This document shows, piece by piece, positions 1-7,545 of a stretch of DNA of 7,920 nt. This DNA comes from an uncultured Eubacteriales bacterium. GTDB taxonomy: Bacteria > Bacillota_A > Clostridia > Christensenellales > Aristaeellaceae. Each line of letters begins with the position of its first letter. Position 1 is the first letter of the stretch. The DNA is taken from assembly GCA_900313545.1 (NCBI GenBank), contig OMRS01000360.1:1-7920 (forward strand), written 5' to 3'. A model generated the notes under the pieces. That model saw only the letters and a program-made list of their open reading frames with translations. It was not told the DNA's origin and searched no databases. The translations under genes and the position numbers were made by a program.

Positions 1-614
1 CAGAGGCATTCCCGGAGGATCCGGCGGCTGTCCTCCATAGAGCGGGGAACCGGCCAACCGCGAAGAGATCCGCTGCGGGAACTGCTGGCGAGAAGAAGAT
101 AATCCCGGGCGTCGGTCTGCAGCCAGGGGCGCAGGATCAGGCGGGAGGTCCAGAGAAGGCCGTGATCGGGGAAATCCTGGATGTCCATCACCGGCAGGTG
201 ATGGGCGAGCAGCAGTTCTGCGGCAATGCCGGGCCCGGACGTCAGTACACCCGAGAAAGTGCCGTCATAGTGCTGCAGCACACCGCAGCTGGGACTGCGG
301 GACTGAAGGAGGATCAGGTCGGGACGTTCCCTCAGGGCGAGCTGCAGGCAGGAGTATGCACCGAGCCGGAATTGGGCATCGACATTCTGTCCGTCCCGGG
401 TGATCACCACGCCCCTGCGGATTTCCGCGGGTGTCCGGGGAATGGGAAGCCCTCCCTGGACCTCCGGACAGAAACGGAGAACCCGGCAGGAGGACAGAAG
501 GGAAATGACCTTGTCGTTTGCATTGTTTCCCCCGTTGTATTTGCAGTTTTCACCGGCCAGGCAGGCGCTGACCAGGACCTTTGCGGGGACGGGGGGCGGG
601 GTGGAAAGACACAT
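1..614 (-). CDS. TudS/DUF523 desulfidase-like protein fused to a GNAT N-acetyltransferase domain (3' part outside window)
   Basis: Translating the minus strand from ATG at 614-612 gives 204 open codons to the window edge. Residues 12-145 match the DUF523 (TudS) family: SACLAG with C18, C24 in ENCKYNGG, FCPEVQGG with C49, SPSCG with C110, then YDGTFSG. TudS enzymes use three conserved cysteines to hold a [4Fe-4S] cluster and remove sulphur from thiouracil-type substrates; C18, C49 and C110 are the natural candidates here. From about residue 154 the chain changes family: RLILRPW (158-164) followed by an acidic DA and a GW-P-RS pattern (186-192) is the typical start of a RimJ/RimL-like GNAT acetyltransferase. 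About 50 residues of it are visible and roughly 120 would lie beyond base 1. Start choice: AAGGAG at 627-622 sits 7 bases before ATG. It lies downstream of addA on the same strand across a 257-base gap, so operon membership is uncertain. The substrate of either domain cannot be read from sequence. Confidence 0.88.
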   Translation of the reverse strand, partial: MCLSTPPPVPAKVLVSACLAGENCKYNGGNNANDKVISLLSSCRVLRFCPEVQGGLPIPRTPAEIRRGVVITRDGQNVDAQFRLGAYSCLQLALRERPDLILLQSRSPSCGVLQHYDGTFSGVLTSGPGIAAELLLAHHLPVMDIQDFPDHGLLWTSRLILRPWLQTDARDYLLLASSSRSGSLRGWPVPRSMEDSRRILRECL

Positions 615-621
615 GAGAGGG

Positions 622-627
622 CTCCTT
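622..627 (-). promoter_or_regulatory. Ribosome binding site of the TudS-GNAT gene
   Basis: AAGGAG on the minus strand, 7 bases before the ATG at 614-612. It fixes the start of a gene that is cut by the window edge and so is easily missed. Confidence 0.8.
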
Positions 628-640
628 CAGGCTGAAAATG

Positions 641-675
641 AAAAACAGCGGCGGAAGAAAACGGAAGGCAGCCGC
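641..675 (-). terminator. Weak hairpin plus T-run in the leader of the TudS-GNAT gene
   Basis: On the minus strand GCGGC (675-671) can pair with GCCGC (652-648) across an 18-base loop, and TGTTTTTC follows (T-run at 645-641). The stem is only 5 bp and the loop is long, so this is a poor intrinsic terminator. It ends 13 bases before the Shine-Dalgarno of the TudS-GNAT gene, so if it works it would behave as an attenuator of that gene or as the end of the addBA transcript. It may equally be chance in GC-rich DNA. Confidence 0.2.
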
Positions 676-765
676 CTTTGGGTAACAGGGGAACCGGTCA
701 GGGATACAGCGCAGGATATCATGAAACCACGAGCCATGAATGCGCGGGAGTGACGAGAACCTGGT

Positions 766-790
766 CCGGCCTGCGCACGGTCAGGCCCGG
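766..790 (-). repeat. GC-rich hairpin downstream of addA
   Basis: CCGGCCTG (766-773) pairs with CAGGCCCGG (782-790) to give 8 bp with one bulged C at 788 and an 8-base loop. It starts 81 bases past the addA stop. No T-run follows on either strand, so it is not a standard intrinsic terminator. It could stabilise the 3' end of the addBA message, but that is inference. Confidence 0.35.
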
Positions 791-871
791 AATCGCCTGA
801 AACAGGGGACAGGAGGTTTTATGTGATCCCGGGGCGGCAGAGCATGCGTTTCATGCCGGAGAGAGAGGAGG

Positions 872-3800
872 CTAAATCGACAGCAGCAAGGCTTCCCTGA
901 CGGGTTTCCCGGTGAGGTGATGCAGTACGGCTTTGTAGATGTCCAGCTGATGGCTGTACTGCTGTTCCAGCCTTTCATGGAACGCCTCCCTGCTGCCATT
1001 GTCGCAGGGAAGCATGCGGTCTGTCTTGTAGTCCAGCAGCCGCCAGGTGCCATCCCCGTCTTCAAGCACCAGATCGATCTTCCCCGTGACTTCGATTCGC
1101 TCTTCGCCATGAACGCCCCCAACCGCCTTCAGCCTGTCGTAGAGTCCCCCCTGACCTTTTTCGGCAGAGACGGTAAACGGGACTTCAGGATACAGTTTTG
1201 CTCCTCGAATCAGTTGCCTGAATGTGGAATCCGGATCCGTCATGAAGGTCATGCTCGAGACGGCCTTCCGGAGGAGGTCCGCCTGAATGGCGTCAATGGT
1301 GACCGCTTCCGGCGGAAGGGCCAGTTCCTTCCGCTGCTTCCTGTCCAGCAGTTCACTCTGGACCAGTTCGCAGACGGCTGTTTCGCAGGATTCCTGTACG
1401 GATTCACCGGAGAAGCCGCCGTCGCGGACGATAAGTTCAGCAGCCCTGTGGAGAATGCTTCCCCACAGCAGTCCGGAGGGGACCTCATCAGGGCTGTGCA
1501 GGGAGGAATCCTTTTGATCCTCCACGCTTGCCTGCGCGGTGCTCAGATACCTCTGATCGGTATCGCTGGGGGTCATCCGCTGATAGTGCTTTGTCCGGAG
1601 CTGTGCGACCCTGCCGGACAGCATCTGCTGCAGCTTCCAGGCGGCCTGGGCGTCCGCATGCGCTCCATCCGGCGACCCCGCGCTCTCGCCATCATGTTCA
1701 GTATCCGGGGTCCGGACCTCCGGAGCGTTTTCTCCCACAGCTTCAAAGCCCTCCCATGCCCTGACCGTCTTGGCCTTTTTCCCTTCCTCCTCCACGGACA
1801 GGGAGAAGACATGCGCCTCATCCTCAGCGCGGGTCAGGGCGACATATTTCAGACGGATTCTTTCTGCCTTCAGGAATTCAACTTCTTCCGCCTTCCGGTC
1901 CTCCCATTCCGGAGGGGTGTATTTCGTTGCGGTATAGCTGCTGCTGTCTGAGATTTCGAACCATCCCAGAGTGTCGGTGCCTGCTCTCTGCACATGGGAA
2001 TCCGCCTTCGGCGGGGAAACATGCCTCGGAAGGAAGATGACGATCTTTCCCTGCAGTCCCTTTGCCTTATGCAGGTTCATCAGGCGGACAAAGTTGTTGT
2101 CAGCGCGTACCGAGGGCATCCGGTCCATTTCACTCCCGGCGCTTTCATTCAGGAGATCCGCCATTTCGGCAAAATGCCGGGGGTTCATGCTCCGGATTGA
2201 GTCGATTGTCTGGAGCAGGGCTGCAACCTGGTTCTGAAACTCGTCAGCGTCGTACGGAAGCACGAAAAGTCCGTCGCTGTGCTCCACGAGCTCTTCCAGG
2301 AAGGTGCAGGGTTCTCTGTCCCGACTCAGCTGCCTGTCTCTGTTCAGCATGGACAGCGCGCTCAGCACGCGCCTGTTCATGTCCGTATCGGGCAGCAGCA
2401 GCCTCAATTCCTCCACGCGGGACATGAGTGAGCGCGAATCGAGGGAACGCTGCAGACCGGTTTCTTCCGAAAGCCCCCGGAGATTCATCCGGAACAGGTC
2501 CCATTCTTCAGGAGTGATCCCTCCGCATTCGATGAGCACCCGGAAGGACAGGGATTCATCGAAAGGATGGCAGACGGCCTGGACCCGCAGATTCAGGAGC
2601 CGGATGGGAAGGTACGCGTCCATCGGGAGGGCGCCGTCGAATTTGACGGGGATTTCCCGCTTTCTGAGCGCATCCGCATAGGCAAGCTGCCGTTCGCGGA
2701 AGAAGCTGAGAAGCAGAAAGTCCTCATAGCTGTTTTGACCGGAGGCGACCCGATCCTGTATCATCCGGGCGATCTGTTCGGCGGCCATCCGGTGCCCCTC
2801 CGCCTCATTCCCGCAGGGGATCAGGTGATGGACAACCGCCTGGGGGCCGTGGCCGCGATGGGAAACCATCTCTGAATACTCGGCCTGATACGGCGACCTG
2901 CGCATCGCCAGCGGCCCTGACGGACCAAAGACCCCGGATACGGCCTCGCAGATTTCCGTCGTGCTCCTGAAATTCATGTACAGGGAGACGACCTCACCGC
3001 CGGTTGAGCGCATCACCTCTTCCGCTTCCTGCCACAGGCTGATGTCTGCGCCGCGGAAACGATAGATGCCCTGCTTGGGGTCACCGACAAGGAACAGACT
3101 GCCGGGACGGGGATGGCACCGGTGCCAGTCCGGATCATACCGGTCGGCAGTGATGGCAAAGAGGATATCGGTCTGAACCGGGTCGGTATCCTGATACTCG
3201 TCGACAAAGAAGGTCCGGTATTTTTCATGAAGCTCGGCCCTGACCCGGGGGCATTCCCGAACCAGCCTGGCCGTCAGGAGAAGCATGTCGTCCAGGGACA
3301 CGATATGGTTCTTCCGGCAAAAAGCGGCATACTCCCTGCAAAGCGCCCATATTTCCTCTGAAATGATCCCGTGGAGAACCACATTGATGCTGTCTGCCAG
3401 CTCCGCAAGGTCCCCGTCCTCCGGGAGCAGTTCCGCGACGGTTGCGGCGACCCGGTACGCATCCGGGAGCTGGTGGAGGCGGCTGAGCAGGAAGTCCCGG
3501 CGGGAGGAGGCGCCGGCGCGCTTCGCGCCGTCAAACAGCGCCTCGAAAGCCGGAAGCGTTTCCTGTTCGGAATCATTGCCGGAGAGCAGAGCCTGCAGTT
3601 CCTTTCGGGCAGAGGCGGCTCCCTTGCGGGCGGTTTTTCCCATCCATCCCCTGGCAGCGGCGCCTTTTGAGGCAATTCTTCCTGCCGCGGCGAGGACAGT
3701 GCCGTCTGAGGCGGCATCCCCGGCTCTGATCGCGTTTTCGATGGCAAAGTGAAATACGGAGGGAGACGCTCCCCCGAGGCTTTGCGCACACAGCCGGACA

Positions 3801-4432
3801 AGCCGCCTGCCCTGTGCCACGGCCTGATCATACAGCGCTTTTCCGTCCCCGGCGGAGGAGTCGATGAACTGGGGCTTCACATGCAGGTGGCCAAGCATCT
3901 GCTGAAAGGCGCCAAGGGCAACCTTCCGGCTGATTCCGGCATTCATGGTCCGGGAGCACTTTCCGGATTGCCATGCTTCATTGAAGAACCTTTCGCTTCT
4001 GCTGTCCGGGCCTCCGTCCTCAGAATCATACTGCGGGGCAAAACCGACGCCCGATTCCAGCGGATAATCGTTGAGCACGCGCTGGCAGAAGCTGTGGATC
4101 GTGCTGATCTGCATTTCCGGCAGTGCATGAAGCAGGCGAAAAAGCACCTTTCGGCGTTCCGGCTCCGCCTCGGCTTCAAGGGCCTCCCTGATCCACCTGT
4201 TCATGCGGGTTTTCATTTCAGTGGCGGCCTTGCGGGTAAAGGTGATCAGAACGATTTCGCCCGGAGAGATGCCCGTCTGCGGACTGCAGAGCATATTGAA
4301 GGCGCGCTCGACCGTCAGGTACGTTTTTCCTGCACCCGCACCGGCGGACACAAGGAAGTTTGTATCAAAGTCATGTTTGCTGAGGCGCTCCCGGTTGAGG
4401 CGGTCCTGCTCAAGCAGGTTCATGGTCGGCAT
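872..4432 (-). CDS. addA: AddA-like ATP-dependent helicase/nuclease subunit A (UvrD superfamily 1, PD-(D/E)XK nuclease)
   Basis: The 1186-residue product is the motor and nuclease subunit of a cytoplasmic AddAB-type complex that unwinds and resects double-strand DNA ends for RecA-dependent repair. All superfamily 1 helicase motifs are visible: Walker A GAGAGKT (31-37), motif Ia ITFTRKAA (63-70), ISTIHSFC (109-116), Walker B VDEYQDTD (410-417), motif III LVGDPKQ with YRFRGAD (448-463), motif IV YMNFRST (485-491), motif V LHKAKGL (787-793), motif VI KYVALTRA (862-869). A C-terminal PD-(D/E)XK nuclease carries H995, E1083, D1120 in GKIDL, D1134-Y1135-K1136 and Q1162 in YSHQLDIY, so it looks catalytically complete. 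Length is close to B. subtilis AddA (about 1230). The start at 4432-4430 is chosen because AAGGAG lies 8 bases upstream; a second ATG three codons on (M4) would be 17 bases away. The gene begins 12 bases after the addB stop. The motif V wording suggests a subgroup divergent from classical AddA. Confidence 0.93.
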   Translation of the reverse strand: MPTMNLLEQDRLNRERLSKHDFDTNFLVSAGAGAGKTYLTVERAFNMLCSPQTGISPGEIVLITFTRKAATEMKTRMNRWIREALEAEAEPERRKVLFRLLHALPEMQISTIHSFCQRVLNDYPLESGVGFAPQYDSEDGGPDSRSERFFNEAWQSGKCSRTMNAGISRKVALGAFQQMLGHLHVKPQFIDSSAGDGKALYDQAVAQGRRLVRLCAQSLGGASPSVFHFAIENAIRAGDAASDGTVLAAAGRIASKGAAARGWMGKTARKGAASARKELQALLSGNDSEQETLPAFEALFDGAKRAGASSRRDFLLSRLHQLPDAYRVAATVAELLPEDGDLAELADSINVVLHGIISEEIWALCREYAAFCRKNHIVSLDDMLLLTARLVRECPRVRAELHEKYRTFFVDEYQDTDPVQTDILFAITADRYDPDWHRCHPRPGSLFLVGDPKQGIYRFRGADISLWQEAEEVMRSTGGEVVSLYMNFRSTTEICEAVSGVFGPSGPLAMRRSPYQAEYSEMVSHRGHGPQAVVHHLIPCGNEAEGHRMAAEQIARMIQDRVASGQNSYEDFLLLSFFRERQLAYADALRKREIPVKFDGALPMDAYLPIRLLNLRVQAVCHPFDESLSFRVLIECGGITPEEWDLFRMNLRGLSEETGLQRSLDSRSLMSRVEELRLLLPDTDMNRRVLSALSMLNRDRQLSRDREPCTFLEELVEHSDGLFVLPYDADEFQNQVAALLQTIDSIRSMNPRHFAEMADLLNESAGSEMDRMPSVRADNNFVRLMNLHKAKGLQGKIVIFLPRHVSPPKADSHVQRAGTDTLGWFEISDSSSYTATKYTPPEWEDRKAEEVEFLKAERIRLKYVALTRAEDEAHVFSLSVEEEGKKAKTVRAWEGFEAVGENAPEVRTPDTEHDGESAGSPDGAHADAQAAWKLQQMLSGRVAQLRTKHYQRMTPSDTDQRYLSTAQASVEDQKDSSLHSPDEVPSGLLWGSILHRAAELIVRDGGFSGESVQESCETAVCELVQSELLDRKQRKELALPPEAVTIDAIQADLLRKAVSSMTFMTDPDSTFRQLIRGAKLYPEVPFTVSAEKGQGGLYDRLKAVGGVHGEERIEVTGKIDLVLEDGDGTWRLLDYKTDRMLPCDNGSREAFHERLEQQYSHQLDIYKAVLHHLTGKPVREALLLSI

Positions 4433-4440
4433 GGCGAATT

Positions 4441-4446
4441 CTCCTT
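4441..4446 (-). promoter_or_regulatory. addA ribosome binding site overlapping the addB stop codon
   Basis: On the minus strand the addB stop TAA (4447-4445) lies inside the sequence GGATAAGGAG, so AAGGAG (4446-4441) shares bases with the stop. The site is 8 bases before the addA ATG at 4432. Ribosomes ending addB would be placed on the addA start, which fits coupled synthesis of two subunits in equal amounts. Confidence 0.8.
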
Positions 4447-7129
4447 ATCCAAAGACTTCCCGGCAGAGCGGTTTGAACGGGCAGGTGTCCGGGCAGCTGT
4501 CAGCACCCTTCTCCGCTTTGGTTTCATCCAGATCAAACGCGGGCGTGAAGGCCTTCACGGGATCGGAGATGAGGTCCAGCAGATCGATCATTTTCTGGTG
4601 CATCTGCGCCCGTTTTTCGCTGCTCATGTCAATTTGGATCAGCTCGATCCCTCCGGCGGCGTCCAGCATGTAGTAGCTGGCCCGGCTGATCCTTTGATCC
4701 GGATGGAGCGTTTCCCATGCGAGGGAGTAAAGATAGTACTGAAGCTTGCTGCTCAGATTCCGTCTGAAGCTGCCGGGGCGTCCGGTCTTGTAATCGATGA
4801 TTTCATATTCATGTCCCACCTGGTCCACCCGGTCGATTCTTCCGGAGAGCTGTAACCGGGCATTTCCAAAGGACAAAAGGATCGGCTTCTCCGTCCCGAA
4901 GGAGACCTCCGTGCCGATGGTCTGACGCAGCGGATCGTCCGCATGCATCCGGGCGGCTTCAAACACCACATTCCGGATGGCCTCGGTCTCAGGGGTCAGA
5001 TCCGTCAGGTTGGACGGAACGGGAACGCGCTGCCGGTATTCGTCAATCTGAGCGCTGAGCAGCTCCTCGAGCAGCCGGAGGTCGGGCGAATCCCGCCGGG
5101 GAGACACCGCTGCAAAGTACTCATCCAGCACGTGGTGAACAAGGTTGCCGCGGTCCAGGGCGCTGAGCCAGGTCTGCCCGAACTGTTCAAGGGCCTCCGG
5201 CTTTTCCGTGTCAATGCCCATATGAACGCTCAGCGTATATTTTCGGGGGCAGACAGCCGCCTTTTCAAGCGCTGTGGCGGTATGGCACCTGCCCCAGAAC
5301 GCCTGTGCCCACTTTTCTTCACGTACGGGGTCTTCTTTTTCTGGAAGCAGACCGGGATCGCGTCCGGTTTTCAGGTACACATCCAGTTCTGTCAGGGGAT
5401 TTCTGCCCAGAATGCTGATCTGAGGGGTGGTGTCCGTTTTCTTTCCCGTTTGCGGATCCACGACAATGTACCGGCGGGCGGCGTCTTCAAAAATGCTGGA
5501 AGGGATCAGGTCTTCTCCGCCCACGTGGTCCATGAGCGCCCGGCAGAAAACGACATGCGCTTCCTGACGGTTGACCAGGAATTCCTTCACCGCATGGCGC
5601 TTTTTCATGGCTCTGTCCTGAACGAGCTGAAGGTGCGGGGACAGCCGGGCCTTTTTGTCATCATGGAGAAGGGGGAATTCGGCTGCGAGGCTGTCAAAAG
5701 CATCCCAGTTCATCCCCAGCATCAAAAAGTGTCTGCGGTTGATGAAGAGCGCGTTTTCATAGCTGCAGCAGTACACATTCCCCGGCTGATCGGCGGTCTG
5801 CGTGCGGATTTTCTGACTGGCGGCCACTTCCTCCACACGGGAGAGGTATTCCCGGCCCTTCATTTCACCGCTGTAAATCCGGCTCAGTTCATCGACAAAG
5901 GTGAGATAGAGGCGGTTTTCATCGCTGTGAATCATGCTGCGACGCAGCAAATCCGCCAGGTCCAGGGCAACCTCTCTCAAAGGCCTGGGCGGGGCTTCAA
6001 AAAAGTCCACCCAGGCCTTCATCAGGGTGCCGGCGAGGACTGAACCCTGATACCCGGAGGAAGCGAGATTTTCCCAGCGTTCCTTCCCCCAGCCAACCCG
6101 CGAATGGCGAAATATGCGAAGCATCGTCAACCCGGAGAGCCTCATCTCGTCCTGGTCGTCATAAACCCCCATGCTTCCGGACAGCAGCGCAGGGGCCAGG
6201 GCTTCAACGTCATAATTCCGGTTTGCCCAGTCGAGCAGGCAGTGAATCATCTGCGCGGTTTTGGTTGTGGCGGCCGGGAATCCGAAGAGGGAATCCATGC
6301 CAAGGCCAAGGAGCCTGCCTTCCTCGAACACCCGTAAGCCGATGGCATCATCGGGGCAGACGATGACGGCCTGCTCCGCGGGAATCTCGTGCTCAATGAG
6401 GTACTGACAGGCGAAGCGGACTTCAGCGCCAATGTCCTGACAGACGAAGCACTCCGGACCGGAGGCGGTCCCCTTCTCCCTGACGGAGGATCCCGGGGGC
6501 TTTGGAAGAAAGGCGTTGCGCAGGAATTCATCGCCATCCGGCGTTTTGAGGCGGATGACCTTCAGCCGGTCCCCGGGGATTTTCGACAGGAAAGCCCTCT
6601 CCGTCTGATCGACTTCCACACTGGAAAGGATGGCCAGGGAAACCCCTTCCGGGATTGCGGCGGCGTCAAGGATCTCCTTTTCCGTGGCATAGTGGTTGTC
6701 CCTTTTCCACGCGAGAAACCTTCGCCATACCGCGGACAGCAGGTCTTCACCGGTTCCGGCAAGCTGATCGGGGGTGATTCCGTTCCGCTCGAGTTCATCC
6801 AGCTGCGGCAAAACGGAACCTGCCGTGGAAAGCTCAACCGTCCCCATGGTGGTAAAGGCGTCCCCGGATTCTTTCATGATCTGCTGAAGGGCAATCGTGG
6901 CCGTCAGGCTGTCAATTCTCTTCAGCCCGGATGATTTGAGAGAGGGAGCCGCCAGGGAAGTCATGTACTCCCGTACGGTCGTCGGGACCACATTCACTGC
7001 CGGGGCGTCATGCGCTGCTGCCATTCGAAGAAGCTGATTCCCGGCCACCCGGTTTGCTGTGAAAAGGACTTTCCTGCCCCAGATATTTCCTTTCAGCCAT
7101 GTACACAGATCATTCAGGAAATCATTCAT
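4445..7129 (-). CDS. addB: AddB-like exonuclease subunit with Fe-S-linked PD-(D/E)XK nuclease and inactivated helicase fold
   Basis: The 894-residue product is the likely partner of the adjacent AddA. The C-terminal nuclease is well marked: C627 in CPRKYTL, H665/H666 in GNLVHHVLDEYF, E741, D766 in LSGRID, D779-Y780-K781-T782-G783 and Q797 in LQYYLYSLA. Final cysteines C879, C883 and C889 (SCPDTCPFKPLC) with C627 match the four-cysteine Fe-S staple of AddB and Cas4-type nucleases. The N-terminal part (about 1-620) resembles an inactivated superfamily 1 helicase: QAVIVCPD at 253-260 and LGMNWDAFD at 471-479 are the expected landmarks. The N-terminus reads KVLFTANRVAGNQLL (20-34) and has no GxxGxGK[ST] Walker A, unlike classical AddB, so it should not hydrolyse ATP. 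It is shorter than classical Firmicutes AddB (about 1160). Start at 7129-7127: GGAG at 7142-7139 lies 9 bases upstream. It is the first gene of the addB-addA pair. The broader label 'PD-(D/E)XK nuclease family protein' would also be right. Confidence 0.88.
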   Translation of the reverse strand: MNDFLNDLCTWLKGNIWGRKVLFTANRVAGNQLLRMAAAHDAPAVNVVPTTVREYMTSLAAPSLKSSGLKRIDSLTATIALQQIMKESGDAFTTMGTVELSTAGSVLPQLDELERNGITPDQLAGTGEDLLSAVWRRFLAWKRDNHYATEKEILDAAAIPEGVSLAILSSVEVDQTERAFLSKIPGDRLKVIRLKTPDGDEFLRNAFLPKPPGSSVREKGTASGPECFVCQDIGAEVRFACQYLIEHEIPAEQAVIVCPDDAIGLRVFEEGRLLGLGMDSLFGFPAATTKTAQMIHCLLDWANRNYDVEALAPALLSGSMGVYDDQDEMRLSGLTMLRIFRHSRVGWGKERWENLASSGYQGSVLAGTLMKAWVDFFEAPPRPLREVALDLADLLRRSMIHSDENRLYLTFVDELSRIYSGEMKGREYLSRVEEVAASQKIRTQTADQPGNVYCCSYENALFINRRHFLMLGMNWDAFDSLAAEFPLLHDDKKARLSPHLQLVQDRAMKKRHAVKEFLVNRQEAHVVFCRALMDHVGGEDLIPSSIFEDAARRYIVVDPQTGKKTDTTPQISILGRNPLTELDVYLKTGRDPGLLPEKEDPVREEKWAQAFWGRCHTATALEKAAVCPRKYTLSVHMGIDTEKPEALEQFGQTWLSALDRGNLVHHVLDEYFAAVSPRRDSPDLRLLEELLSAQIDEYRQRVPVPSNLTDLTPETEAIRNVVFEAARMHADDPLRQTIGTEVSFGTEKPILLSFGNARLQLSGRIDRVDQVGHEYEIIDYKTGRPGSFRRNLSSKLQYYLYSLAWETLHPDQRISRASYYMLDAAGGIELIQIDMSSEKRAQMHQKMIDLLDLISDPVKAFTPAFDLDETKAEKGADSCPDTCPFKPLCREVFG

Positions 7130-7398
7130 GTTTTATCGCTCCATTGTTCATATCGCGTAAAGCAGGCACCGATGGGAAGGCCCCATGGCAGCGCCGGCGG
7201 CGGTTTGTCATTTCGGGTTTTTCTGCGGCAATACGCTGCAGCAGGAGGCGGTCAGACGGCACGCGGTCCTGAGTGTTTATTCCGGCAGCTCCGGATCCCC
7301 TGGGGTCTGCATGAAAAGCGCTCAAAAAGCGGCTGTGAAGATGAAAGACGGGTCTGTCTGCCTTCGCTCAGTTGGATTCTACTCCATTGCCCCAGATT

Positions 7399-7427
7399 AT
7401 CATACCCTGTCTTCTGGAAATTGGAAA
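7399..7427 (-). promoter_or_regulatory. Candidate promoter for addBA
   Basis: On the minus strand TTTCCA (7427-7422) and TATGAT (7404-7399) are separated by 17 bases, a fair sigma-70/sigma-A type match. Transcription would start near 7392, giving a leader of about 260 bases before addB. The -35 is weak and the leader is long, so a closer promoter may have been missed. Confidence 0.3.
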
Positions 7428-7457
7428 CAAAACCGAATGCTGTCAGGGGGACAAGAA

Positions 7458-7470
7458 GGAGAGGCTCTCC
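7458..7470. repeat. Short perfect palindrome
   Basis: GGAGAGGCTCTCC is a 6+1+6 perfect inverted repeat upstream of the candidate addB promoter. No T-run follows on either strand. It could be an operator-like site or chance. Confidence 0.25.
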
Positions 7471-7545
7471 GCCTTCCGCTCAGCAGGGGACTTTGCGCAA
7501 AAAGGAAAAAACTCCGGTTGATTCATAAACCTTCCTTGCCTGTCT

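Larger units (their letters stand above)
615..871. other. Intergenic gap between addA and the TudS-GNAT gene
   Basis: This 257-base stretch holds no convincing gene. The minus strand could encode only short peptides without ribosome binding sites. Visible structure is a GC hairpin at 766-790, a small hairpin at 842-856 (GCATG, loop of 5, CATGC) and the weak stem with T-run at 641-675. On the plus strand an AGGAGG at 811-816 precedes ATGTGA, discussed in the findings. I see no strong sigma-70 type promoter for the TudS-GNAT gene, so read-through from addA is possible. Confidence 0.5.

Noticed and set aside
162..753. Two overlapping plus-strand frames (162-635 and 400-753)
   Set aside because: The minus strand here encodes a clear DUF523 domain; the plus-strand products show no motif.
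917..1951. A 344-residue plus-strand open frame
   Set aside because: It is antisense to the addA nuclease domain; the composition follows addA codons and there is no start signal.
3749..4855. A 368-residue plus-strand open frame spanning the addB-addA junction
   Set aside because: It is antisense to two well-supported genes, has no ribosome site or recognisable motif, and arises from GC-rich wobble positions removing stops.
4943..6043. A 366-residue plus-strand open frame
   Set aside because: It lies entirely antisense to the AddB nuclease and helicase-fold coding sequence, whose motifs are intact; the product has no family signature.
7172..7186. Small hairpin ATGGG-loop-CCCAT in the addB leader
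   Set aside because: Only 5 bp with a 5-base loop and no T-run; within chance for this composition.
7122..7325. A 67-residue minus-strand frame overlapping the start of addB
   Set aside because: It needs a TTG start without a ribosome binding site, and the product resembles nothing known; more likely the addB leader.
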